The notes beneath the pieces are model-generated. The model was not told where the DNA came from. It searched no databases and saw nothing but the letters and a program-made list of their open reading frames with translations. DNA of 64,000 nt from Coccinella septempunctata (Eukaryota; Arthropoda; Insecta; Coleoptera; Coccinellidae): the NCBI RefSeq assembly GCF_907165205.1, contig NC_058192.1, positions 8,060,001-8,124,000 on the forward strand, written 5' to 3'. Shown in pieces: positions 48,183 to 58,870 of this stretch. Position 1 is the first letter of the stretch; the number at the start of each line of letters is the position of its first letter. Made by a program: the position numbers and the translations under genes.

Positions 48183-49134
48183 ATATTCAATATTTTGACG
48201 AACTGAACAATTCACTCATTCAATATATTCACCACTTCTGTGAGTCGAACCAAAGATTCTGCATCATCCCAGAGCGTCCCAAATAGGAAATCACTCGGAC
48301 TATAATCGGAATGGTCGAAATATTTCCAAGCGGAGATAGGGGGATACTTCGAGGAAATCCAGAAAGCCGACAGTCTTGAAGGTCGAGTGAGCCCCTGTGA
48401 TTCCTGCAGGAGAGATTAAGTGCTAGCGGCTGCCAGGCAGATACAGATAACGCCCGTACACTAATCCAAATAACAACATTAAATACAACTCCAATTTGCC
48501 GCCTTGTGGATTTCGAATTATTCCACTCGCCGCAACGCAACGTCGATCTCCTTAGTCTTAGTCCGAGATGTATTCGCTCAAATTTACTGTCCACCAGGAG
48601 ATAAATTAATTGATAGAGAGGAAACTTTGCTGAGTGCTGCGGTCTGGACGGACATGTTTGCGTTGGAGGAGGACAGGGAGGAAATCCCATCACACGGTTC
48701 GTATCGTCAACAGGAGTTGCTGTGGGTTTCTTTAAGGGATTATCGCAGGAACTGGCTCCTGATGGATCTTCAGCTTTCGTCAGGAACACCTTTTTCCTTC
48801 GGGATTGAATTATGCTTTTTTTTCGACTCGTTTTCTGGAATTTGGTTCAGTCCATGCGGGAGACTCCTCTTTAGATCTTCTAGATTCTGAAATGATCTGA
48901 ATTTTCTGAATTATAGCAAATTGGATTTGAATTTTTTTCAAGATGAATGCAAGCTATGGATTTTCACAGATATTTTTTGGGTTTTATAAATATCGCTACA
49001 ACTGCCCCAAAATTTTTCGTTTCTCTATAATTTAGACCTTCTGAAGAACCCTCTTTGGAAAATCAGTGGAATCTCGTGAATCCCGTAGGTTTCACAACTT
49101 TCTATGCCTAGGTTCTATAGTTACTTCGATAGTG
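48183..49134. other. CpG-containing island with open frames on both strands
   Basis: The minus frame 48229-48789 (186 codons) and the plus frame 48504-48890 (128 codons) overlap. Neither shows a domain, signal peptide or family resemblance that I recognise, and both can arise by chance in sequence richer in GC. This is the longest frame in the window not explained by a transposon. Confidence 0.3.
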
Positions 49135-50617
49135 TACAGGTTGAGTCTTTGATTCGTATACAGATATTTTAACAGTAGATTCCTGAGGTCAACAGAAACA
49201 CTTTTTTCCTCTACTATTTTTCTGAATCGGCTCGGTTTAAAAGATGCAGGCTGTTGAAAAACCATAAATAGTCATTCGGGGTAACTGAGCGCAGAGGGTA
49301 AGTGTGCGCAGTGCGTATATCTCGACTATGCAATGTATGAAAAAGGGGTTCATTTGGGTGAAGCAAGGGCGCAGAATCGCCAAATTAGTTTTTCATAGGA
49401 GTGCGCCGTGCGACGTTTCGTTAACTTTTTATTTGCAATCAATCAAATTCACTAGTTTAATTGTTAATTTTTAGCATCTCTGCAAATTCTGCCAGGTCCA
49501 AGTTCCGAGTCCGACAGTGTTGAACAATATTTTATTCGATCATGTGCATATTAATCTAAATACAAAAAATTTTAGGTTCTCTTAGCTGCTCAACTCTATA
49601 AGAACCTCAATTCAAATTTTGGCTTACTGGGTAAAGTGTGCGCAAGTAAGTGTGCGCATAGATTCGTTATATGGGCATTAGTTCAGTGAGCAATAAATTA
49701 TGACATTGTTGATTTTCTTGGTTAAGACTCGATCAATATTGTCCTATTCGTTCAGAAAAATATGAAGAGCCACTAATAAGGGAATGTATCAAGTGTTGTG
49801 TTCACCAGGAATGGTGGCACGAACAATAATGCAGTGCTTGTAAAAAGGCGCTTCTGTATTGACAATAAAAAGCATTTTCCTAATATTGTAACATTTTGAT
49901 GACATTATTTTGTAATTTGTTTTGATTGTGTGGTTCACTAAGCTCTGCGTTCACTTACCCCGTGAGGGTGCGCACACTTACCAGCAATATGGGGCATGTG
50001 AACGCACTCCGACTTTCACTATTGAATTTTTTTTTGCGGAAAATTCTCTGTCTTATGGAAATGTTTTAATTTTCCTAGCTTCAACATTTGAAACAGGGTA
50101 TGGCTTGAAAGTCAAAGGTGCGCACAGTTGCCCCGAATGATGAATCTTTTTCCATCACAAGATATCACCCACGTCTTCCAATTTTCTCATTATGACCAGT
50201 ACGTACCATAAAAATACCAGAAACTCAAAGAACACAATTCTTGAAAGTAAGTTTGAAGCTATCTAATGAATATTTGAACGTTTTGTAAAATAAAAGTATA
50301 ATTTCTCGTATAATGCACCGTTTTCGAGTATTTTGATGTTCAAAAATTTAAAAGTATCTGTGAAACTTGAAAAATTGGTTACTTTGGCTGAATAAAACTC
50401 TGTTCAAAAGATCCACAGATGTGTAGTCTCACAGATTTAGCTAGTTATTCTGAAGGTAATTTTGTTTTTCCTGGGGTGGCACCCCTCATTATGAAAACTT
50501 GAACTGGTTATATATTTTTGTCAGGGCCGAATCAGAAAAAATGGTATACGAAAAAAGTATTTCTTTTGACCTCAAGAATCTACTGTTGTATTTGTACGAG
50601 TAAAGACTCACCCTGTA
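49135..50617 (+). mobile_element. TIR/MITE family H, copy 5, split by element I
   Basis: The left arm (49135-49271) begins TACAGGttgagtctttgat. The right arm (50141-50617) ends gactcaccctgTA. Between them sits the family I element. The split falls within the H interior, and compared with copy 2 about 90 bp of H (from atgttattttt to tatctgat) are missing at the junction. Same orientation as copy 2. Confidence 0.85.
49272..50140 (+). mobile_element. TIR element family I, copy 2 (869 bp), nested in H
   Basis: The ends TCATTCGGGGTAACTG and cagttgccccgaatga are inverted repeats of 16 bp with one mismatch. Subterminal motifs recur in both orientations: aagtgtgcgca at about 49302, 49639 and 49651, and tgcgcacactta at about 49970. 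Such repeats often serve as transposase binding sites. The only coding trace is EECIKCCVHQEWWHEQ-like sequence near 49780-49830 followed by a stop and CSACKKALLY, resembling a pogo-type zinc tail. So it is probably a non-autonomous deletion derivative. Confidence 0.82.
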
Positions 50618-52208
50618 TTTAGATATAAGGGTCGTCCCTTGTGCATTTTTCAATTCTATTCACTGAATGAAAAGCAAAATCTAGTGGGCTGCTTATGTGT
50701 AACAGACTGTACGTCAGCACAAAATTACCACGTTTCTGAGATCATTCATTGTAATCGATACTGCCCAGATGAAAGACAATTATAAAGATTAAGTGTTTGA
50801 GATTTTCAGCGTCCTATAGGTGGCCGTAAAACGTAGATAGCAGGATTCAATCAAAAATGAACAAAGCCATATTGTATGATGGTTCGTAAACACCCCGATG
50901 TTTTGGGGGTGAAATAAATCCCTCTGAATTAGAAGCTGAAGCTCAGTCTATACAATCTGAGATCAATACAATCTGGAAGATATAGAAGTCGGTTTATAGG
51001 ATTGTATGAACCCTCTATATATGGGTGCTTTCACTCGGAGTCAGACTGTTTTCCTTCCTAAATTCTCCAGTGCCAAAAAATATATAAACTCGAGTATAAG
51101 TTGAGAAATGTCTTTGAGATATTTTCCATTACTTTCTCCTTATGACTGGAATTGTAAGAGAAGTCTAAATTGAACTTTGGCACTTGATTCTCTCCGAAAA
51201 AAACCGTTCTGAGCAATCACAAAAATCCCAAACCCCACTCCGCCTCCAAATTAATTTTTCACTGTCCATTATCATCCCCCCCGTCGAAATTAAAACTTTG
51301 AGGGGTGGGAATAACAATTCCGATCGGAAGAACGTCTGGAAATAATTGAAAAAATCTCGTATACATGATTGACGGTAATAAAAGCGGAACAGAATAAAAT
51401 TTGATAATCGGCTTAGTCCGCGTGACGCCCGAACACCTAGGGGAAGGTTTTGCCTTCCTCCTACGGATCCGGTGTCGCGAGCAGGGCGCCCCCTGCGACG
51501 CCTGGCGTCGCATTCCATACGCAGATTTGTATTTTATGAGGGAGGATTATGGGATATTTGCGAATGACGGGATTTCATTTGTTTATTAGGAAGGCAGGCG
51601 TAGAGATGGGTTCTGGATGCGATGGGAGGGAAGGTTTTCGAGGACCTGGTCGATATTCGCAGGATGCCTCAGGATATGGGTCCATTTTTTCTGGATTAAT
51701 GAATAAATACTTCATTCAAGAACTATTGACATATCGCCTGGTAATCACCCTCATCAAACTAAATTAGGCAGAAAATGAAGTGAAGTGTTTTGTCCTTTTT
51801 CTCAATTCCTTTGACACAAGGTATTCCTTCAATCCCTTCTTGTTTCGCAGGGTGTGAATCCAGGACACCAAAAATTTTCGTTTTTAAGTGAAGGATTTGA
51901 GGAAATAGAAGCTCTTACAGAGTTATTTTCGATGATTTAATGACCTAAAAATCCACCCAGCATAAAGAAGAACTTCATGTTGTTGTTTCTCAATTCCTAA
52001 CAAAAAAATTTTTCGCTATCCTATATTCACACCCAGTATATCAAGAAGAGCTTCAAAAAAAATACCCTGCGCCAGTTATCCATCCACGAAGAAATGTAGA
52101 ATTTAAAAAAGAGGTAATTTCATAAAATGGCGATATTTCCATAACCTAGGCATTGTATGCGATAAGAGACAAGGACTTCCTGAGGTTTTGAACTACATTG
52201 GGAACTTA
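50618..52208. other. no gene recognised; CpG-rich island at 51200-51560
   Basis: The part at 51400-51530 is CpG-rich (gcgccccctgcgacgcctgg). Frames on both strands there lack motifs. The remainder is AT-rich. Confidence 0.35.
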
Positions 52209-53050
52209 TACAGGGTGACAATTTGAAAATTGTGAGCCGAAATCTCCTCAACCCTAGGTGTAGGGGCAATTGAAAGATCACTTGAATACTATGGTTTGCA
52301 AATTTTTATTGAGTCCTTGAAGTAGTTACAGGGGCTGACAATTTGAAAACTTGCTAGGCCAATTATGTCTCGACAAGATTGTTTTCAGAGAAAATGCCGG
52401 AACAGGTCAATTTTTATTCGGAGAGGGGCATGTTTCTAGCAGAATTGTAAGCCAAAATCTCCTCAATCTTAGATGTAGGGATTGTCACCCCTAAATTCTC
52501 AATAGGGAATAGAGGGTGAGCTATACCTCAATTGGACAAGACAATAGTTTTATGTAGAGGGATATATTGTCTTCCAATTGAGGTTTAGCTCACTCTCTAT
52601 TCCCTATGAAGAATTTAGGGTTGATAGCCCCTACACCTAGGTTTGAGGAGATTTCGGCTTACAATTTTGCTGAAAATATGTCCCCCTCCCTTTAAAAATT
52701 GACCTGTTACTGCTTTTTTTTTAAAACATCCTTGTCGAGACATAATTGGCCTGGCAAGTTTTCAAATTGTCACCTCCTGTAACTACTTCGAGAAATCAAT
52801 AAATATTTGCAAACCATAGTACTCATATAAAGGGACAAGTGATCTTTCCATTGAGGTATAGCTCACCCCCTATTCCCTATTGAGAATTTAGGGGTGATAT
52901 CCCCTACACCTAGGGTCGAGGAGATTTCGGCTTACAATTCTGCTCAAAATATGTTTCCCTTCGAATAAAAATTGACCTGTTACGGCATTTTCTTTGAAAA
53001 TATCCTTGTCGAGACATAATTGGCCTGGCAAGTTTTTAAATTATCACCTA
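52209..53050. mobile_element. complex inverted-repeat element with tandem arm
   Basis: The ends are TACAGGGTGACAATTTGAAA on the left and ttttaaattatcacctaca on the right. A hairpin axis lies near 52556 (cctcaattgga...tccaattgagg). The right arm holds two tandem copies of a ~220-bp unit (ctattccctat...ggagatttcggcttacaatt...tcgagacataattggcctgg) joined by a ~75-bp linker. The left arm holds one unit and part of the second, with a deletion. No coding potential is visible. Confidence 0.82.
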
Positions 53051-53729
53051 CATATGTTTATCTTCACCCACCTGAAGATGCTATTGTGATAGCGAAACTT
53101 ATTTTTGTGAAAATCGTATAGTATATTTCAAGTTAAGTTTAGTTGGATAAATACCTATTTATTCTGGAAATATATGACTCAAATTCACTCTCATTTCATT
53201 CAACGTTGAAATTGAAGCATCATCCCCTGGTACATACTTTATTTTCATGCCAAAATTCATATTTTACATATTTAGATAAGAAATCAGTCTTTAATCTTGA
53301 AACGTTGACTCTTTTGGGTGACTTCTACGTTCTTGAGACGCATATTATTTCTAGTGAATTATCACGTATTCTCTTGCCAATGAAATTAGGTTTTTTATGG
53401 TATTCCCTCGAAGCATTCGTCCGTTTGATCGTCTCCCACTTCGGTTTCGCAATTCGCCATCCGCCTTTCGGGAATGATGGCAGGGCCGCCTTGATAATCG
53501 CGACATTTAAATTCATATGCACGATCCTCATGAAAATACCGGGAAAACTTATGCTTGTCGAGTGGTTTTATGAGGGCAAGGAATCGAGACCGAAATCGAT
53601 TGGCGGGTGGGCTTATTAGCCATTCTGGGTGCATACATATCAACCCGGGCCTGCGGGATAATTCCCCATGGAAATTGGTTTGAAATCCATCGTCATATCT
53701 CGCTTTTGAAGGACATGACGGCATCATTA
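53051..53729. other. CpG-containing island, no gene recognised
   Basis: A 158-codon plus frame (53143-53619) overlaps a 110-codon minus frame. Neither has a recognisable domain. The second half (53390-53700) is CpG-containing and unique. Confidence 0.3.
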
Positions 53730-54079
53730 TACTAGGATGTATTGATATCTAGTTAGCCTAGACCAGTGTCATGCATAAAAAAAGTATTGCGTTACCATAG
53801 TAACGAACAATAACTCATTAAAAGTGTCAGTGTGAAGTTTGAGGTCATAAGAGTAAACTAGAGTTACGCAATAAATTAAAAGAAAGAAGATGTCCACCAA
53901 AATTGGGAAAATCGAAAAATTGGAGTATCGAGCCATCATCAAGTACCTGTATTTGAAAGGGTTAAGAGGTGAGCAGATTTACGAAGATATATTTAATACC
54001 CTTGGGATCAATGCCCTTCGTATGCGACCGTGAAAAATTGGACTGCAAGCTTCAAAGGTCGTAAATTTTCTTCCATTGT
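53730..54079 (+). mobile_element. mariner element copy 6, 5' end only
   Basis: It begins with the 5' TIR (TACTAGGATGTATTGATATC; one base differs from tacgaggat) and continues to the start ATG near 53890 (MSTKIGKIEKLEYRAIIKYL) and the first HTH (LRGEQIYEDIFNTLG). A one-base loss frameshifts it near 54005. The end, aaaggtcgtaaattttcttcc, matches the element's distant 3' region (GRKFSS block). So an internal deletion of most of the transposase is likely, with the remaining 3' part lost. Confidence 0.88.
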
Positions 54080-55091
54080 ATGTTTGTCGTTGAGGGAATC
54101 AACGTTTAAAACGAAAAGTGTTTTCTAAACTATCCATAGGCATAACAGTACATAAATAACTATTTCATGAAACCAACCGAAAAGTTGAAGAGGCCATAAG
54201 TGGGAGAGTTTCATCCACTTCGAAGGATACTGAACTCATCAGATGAATTGCCAACAGTAATGAACAGGTTCGAAAAGGAAGAACTTGCCTTCATTTTAAA
54301 ATGGAGAAATTTGGTACTAGCAGGACTGAAATAAATGTTCATTGTCCTGGGATTAAACGTCCAGAGGACCCCCAAGAGGATCAGGGCCCTATTACTACGT
54401 CACTGTTTTCATACTACGCTCTGGTTCCTAGGAATTGTTGGAATTGGAATACGTCTAAACTATTTTCGGAATCAGTGGGTATCAACGAAGATATACAAAT
54501 TGAACCAGCATATAAACTATTTCGAAAACCGAATAATACATATTACCCACTCAATTTTGGGGCACATGATGACGGCTGAAGCAACAACAAGCACACATAG
54601 ACATACCAGCGTGGAATACTAACCACACAGTCCGGCTCTCTCTGTTTACGATGCAATTACTGTATAATGTAACTGTGGGACCCTCACTTAATACCTCAAT
54701 TAATAATCCTGACATACCTGTCATTTGCTGACAGATGAATCGGACGATAGCTGTGTGTCCCCGAAGCTTTTGTCTCTAGTTGTTTATTCAACAGGTCTTT
54801 CCTCATTTCATCATAAACAATAACCGAATTTACATTTTGTTTGTAGAATAAAGCGCATTGAGTCGAGTACGTGTGAACGGACAGTTATGCTATTATAATA
54901 TGAGGTCGTGCCGTTGGAATTTCGATGAGACCCGGTATATTTTCTAGGATTGTGCTCTGGAACATTCTATCTGGGTGAATTGTAGTCTGGATTCATCATA
55001 ATTCAAGTTTGAATTGATCAACTTATTTGTGAGAGTTGTGTTCTGGTTTCTTATGGTATGTAATGGTCACAATGAAACAACTGGAAGTTGT
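54080..55091. other. no gene recognised
   Basis: Two overlapping plus frames (54301-54579 and 54335-54622) have no motif. The rest is AT-rich unique DNA. Confidence 0.3.
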
Positions 55092-55192
55092 CATTCATTC
55101 AATCTGTATCCAGTTACCGAGAATAAATACACAAAAAGACTAAAAAATGTAACTATGTGTGCGATCAAAATTATAATCTCCTAGGGCTACTT
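55092..55192 (-). mobile_element. LINE 3'UTR stub, minus strand, with tail
   Basis: Read on the minus strand it is caagtagccctaggagatta, then the family 3'UTR (agtctttttgt, ggtaactggatac) and an (ATGA/GAAT)n tail at 55092-55101. It is the same family as 40232-41215. It lies head-to-head with the next feature. Confidence 0.75.
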
Positions 55193-55556
55193 GATGCCCG
55201 AAAACCAGGAGGCCAGTATAAGCGGTTTAAGGATATACTACATCAATCCCTAAAATCAGTTAATGCCAATCATAACTGGGAACAACTGGCGTTGGACAGG
55301 TCACAGTGGAGATCTTTGGTACACAGTTATAATGGAGACTCGAGAAGGATACAGCGGCGGCCAGATCTGGTTGGTGACTATCCATGCCCGGAGTGGAAGG
55401 ATCTGTAGGTCACGGTTGGGTTTCTTCAGTCACAGGAGGGCACACAGTCGCAATTAGCCCTAAGAAATTACAAGTCTGTTTGCACCTTTAATCTTTTTTT
55501 TTTGTCTTTTTGTAGATTTATTCCAGGTAACGGGATACAGCAATGAAATGAAATGG
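55193..55556 (+). mobile_element. LINE C-terminus and 3'UTR with tail, plus strand
   Basis: The frame reads ARKPGGQYKRFKDILHQSLK, then NWEQLALDRSQWRSLVHSYN and RRPDLVGDYPCPE. One base change of frame later it gives GRICRSRLGFFSHRRAHSRN stop. This is the C2H2-like end of the element also seen at 40331. The 3'UTR ends with ggtaacgggatacagcaatg and a short (AAATG)n tail. It is 5'-truncated directly against the inverted stub at 55192. Confidence 0.85.
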
Positions 55557-57693
55557 AAAGCCAGGTGTGGTCCAAATGATACCCCACAAGCTATCCCCCC
55601 ATGAATCAACCAGAGACTTGGTATTCCAAACCAGAATTCAGTAGCTGACGCACATCCCCATAGAACCTAAAGATTCTCATTGCATCTACATATTTAAAAT
55701 CTTCGGTCATTAAATCAAAAAGTGGCGCTAAAGACGCCTTATCAATTCCAATCATCCACCCAGACGTTGGCACGTTTTGACAATCAGTTACACCATCGAA
55801 CACGTTCACCACTCAATGAAATATGAATGTGTGACGGCGTAGGTTGTTGTTGGTGCGGGATTGTGAGAATTGTATTGTTATCGGTTAATTAATATGAATG
55901 GTTGATCGGGCAACGGTACAAGAGTGCCGGAGACTGATGTTTGATGGCGTGATAGAGGTCTTGTACCGGCGGGAGACTATGCTGGAGGTCCTTTCCAAGG
56001 CCTTAGTCATAGCGGTAACGCTGTGTGAATGAACGCGAGAGGGATGTTTTCAGAGGAGTGGCGGGATTTGAATGGGAGACGGTGATAGAGAATCAGTCAT
56101 GAGTATGCTTCTTGATTATAACTCTTTAAGGAGTTATATGATGCATAACTGATTTTCATTTCATTCTTCTTTCTCCTTTATTTCCAACTATTGAATATCC
56201 TCTCCACAGGCAAGAAGCCAGATTTTCGAATAGAAGATTTTCTTCAATTTAAGCAGAAACATATAGGTATGCACACTTTTTCAAAGCTTGATCAGGAAAA
56301 TGTTCCTTGATTGAGCGATTTATATAGATTTGTTTTCAATCGATATTTCATTCAGAATATCACTCTTGAATTAAATTATGATCTATTGTAGAAATTAGAT
56401 CAGTACTTCTTAATTTTAAGCCAAATTAACAAACGTATCGCAGCGAGTCGCAGCTTAGAAGCCGCCAAGCAAGACCCTTTGAATTCTGGTTTGACAGTCC
56501 TGAATTCTGACCGCAGTACTGGTGGCATGTAGCGTCTCCCCCATTCAAGGTTCGAATTTCATGGGTCAAATCTTCGTTTTCAAATCGAGTGAAACCTCTT
56601 GTTGATACTGCTAGTACATCACATCTGCTGAAGTAAATTCTCTGATCGCTACGTGACATATTAATCTGGCACTAATCAGGGGGGTTTTCTTAATCTGACA
56701 ATTTGAAGATGATAACTAGGCATTTTTCTTGAAATATCTCCCTTCCAGTACCTCTTATCCTTTCTGCATTGATTATGAAAGTTGTAGATAATAAAATTCT
56801 ATACAACTTTTGTGGAAGCAATTTTTCTTACCCTCAACTGTTTTAGAGCTAGAGGGTGATAAGAGCGAGGAGCTTAGCCACACATGGGAACGACCAAGGT
56901 CAGTATAGAAACCCAGTCTAATGTATCTCGAAAACCTTCTAACAAGACAATTCCCCCTATATACAAGTCTAATTTTTGGTACAGATACTCTACGCTCTAC
57001 AGGGTCCAAGGTATCTCCCTTTATATTAATCGGGGACGCTCGAGTAAATCCCGAATTTGCCTCTTGGGCTCCCCAACTATTGGGTCAGCAGTGCAAACCT
57101 TCATAACTGACCTCTTCCATAGACTGTCGCACACAGTTTCCTATCGGCCTTTTCCCTGCGGTAATCCAGGGTGAAACATAAACATCAAGGGCGGATGATG
57201 TATCGACGCTTTTTAATAAAACTCCTGTCAAACCGAAATCAACGTAATACTTCACGATGCAGCGCAGTAGCAGCGCCGTGAGGGAAAACTTTGTAATAGC
57301 CGTCCGCCGATAATATCGGCCTGATAGATCGCCGCCGATTCAGGGAGGTGATTTTTATTGCCCGATACTTTATATTGAAAGTTGAAAGGTTACGTTATGG
57401 GATTTGATTGTGCCGGTCAATAGGTCCGCCCGTTGCCTTTCATATCTCTCTATACCAGTGTGTGTGTGCCGGCTGATTTATCCCGCACGAAACGGCGGGG
57501 TCTGAAGCTCTTCGGCGGTATTATTCGATGGTTTATACTTTATTGGATATCCTGACGGCTGTAGATACATCACGTTATGACGTTGAGGAGAATTTTGGGG
57601 AATCAATATGATTTATCATGAATAGAGGAGGAATAACGTAGTTTCATTGATCAATTTATGAGGCACGATATACAGGCCTTGCCTGATATTGAC
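55557..57693. other. no gene recognised; CpG-rich island at 57180-57600
   Basis: The stretch 57180-57600 is CpG-rich and repeat-free (gcagcgcagtagcagcgccg, ccgataatatcggcc palindrome). The stretch 55557-57180 holds short frames on both strands without motifs. Confidence 0.4.
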
Positions 57694-57809
57694 GCACAGT
57701 CGCAACTAGCCCTAAGAAATTGCAAGTCTGTTCTCCATTTTTTTTTCTTCTTTTTGTAGATTAATTCCCGGTAACGGGATACAGCAATGAATGAATGAAT
57801 GAATGAATT
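57694..57809 (+). mobile_element. LINE 3'UTR stub with (GAAT)n tail
   Basis: It begins gcacagtcgcaactagccct, matching the last codons and stop of the zinc-finger LINE family. It continues through its 3'UTR (tttttgtagattaattcccgg, with ggtaacgggatacagc) to a clean (GAAT)n tail at about 57785-57806. It is a severely 5'-truncated insertion and the best-preserved 3' end of this family in the window. Confidence 0.85.
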
Positions 57810-58320
57810 AAATCCATATGGAAAAATATTGCCTTCTCAATTCGCCAGCCATTCATAACCGTATATTTCCATCCCTGAAAAGGTAGAATGAATTGAGAAG
57901 CCAAGACTACAGACAAGTTATACGAAGTGTGTCCTGGCTGCTTCCGTCGCCTGTCGTTTGAACGCAACGTCATAATCTGATCCCGGAGGACCCTACGGCA
58001 TAAATATTTTATGGATTTACCTTGTTCTGTGCATTATACTTATCGTGTTTGTGCTTTTTGATCTGTCGCGATAGTCCCTGACGCTTTACCGACACTTTAA
58101 AGGGGCAGGGATTTCTGCTATGTTTTCAGGGAAACACACCTTGTTTGTTTTAGTTACGGAGCCAAAGGGAGGAATGATTTCTTCCTCGATTTTTCATCAG
58201 TCATCAACGAAGTTATGATATTTTCTGTCGAATTGAGATACTGAAGAAACTGGCGATGGAGGACCAGAAGATATTGAATTTCGCGTAACTTCTTACTCAA
58301 TACCTGAGTAGTGAAAAATG
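57810..58320. other. no gene recognised
   Basis: Unique DNA with moderate CpG near 57940-58130. No motif or repeat. Confidence 0.35.
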
Positions 58321-58870
58321 TGAGAACTTCATCCAATTCGAATTCGGCATAACCGTTCGGTCTTGAGGAATTTTTAACTGAACCTAACTTTTTGGGAATT
58401 TTTCGAAGGTCATTTTTCGAGTCGTTTATCTTCCAGAAAAATTATCGTAAATCTAAACGTGATACACATTCTGAAAAAGCAAGTCTTCTAGTAATAAATC
58501 TGAGAACTTCATCCATTTCGGTACACCCGTTCGGTCTTGAGGAAGTTTTAACCTAACCCAACTTTTTGGGAGTTTTTCGAAGGTCATCTTGGATATCTTC
58601 CAGGAAAATGATCGTAGATCTGAAAGTGAAACATGTTCCAAAAGAGCAACTTTCCTAGTAATAAATCTGAAAATTCCATCCATTTCGGCATACTCGTTCG
58701 ATCTTGAGGAAGTTTCAACTGAACCCAACTTTTTGGGAATTTTTCGAAGGTCAGCTTCAGAGTAATTTATCTGCCAGGAGAATTATCGTAGATCTAAACG
58801 AGATACATATTCTGAAAGAGCAACTCTTCTAGTGACAAATCTGAGAATTTCATCCATCACATCTTTTCGG
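58321..58870 (+). repeat. ~174-bp satellite, about 3.2 units
   Basis: The block tgaraattccatcca recurs at 58321, 58501, 58668 and 58842, with spacings of 180, 167 and 174 bp. Each unit contains gttcggtcttgaggaa, actttttggga, ttttcgaaggtca and ctagtaataaatctga. It is related to 22545-22865 in the opposite orientation. The unit length falls in the range of insect satellites, but the array is short and diverged. Confidence 0.88.

Noticed and set aside
51400..51560. GC-rich stretch as a protein-coding exon
   Set aside because: Both strands are open without motifs, and codon patterns do not favour either strand.
53143..53619. 158-codon plus frame as a gene
   Set aside because: It has no domain or family resemblance, it overlaps a 110-codon minus frame, and no exon-like borders were seen.
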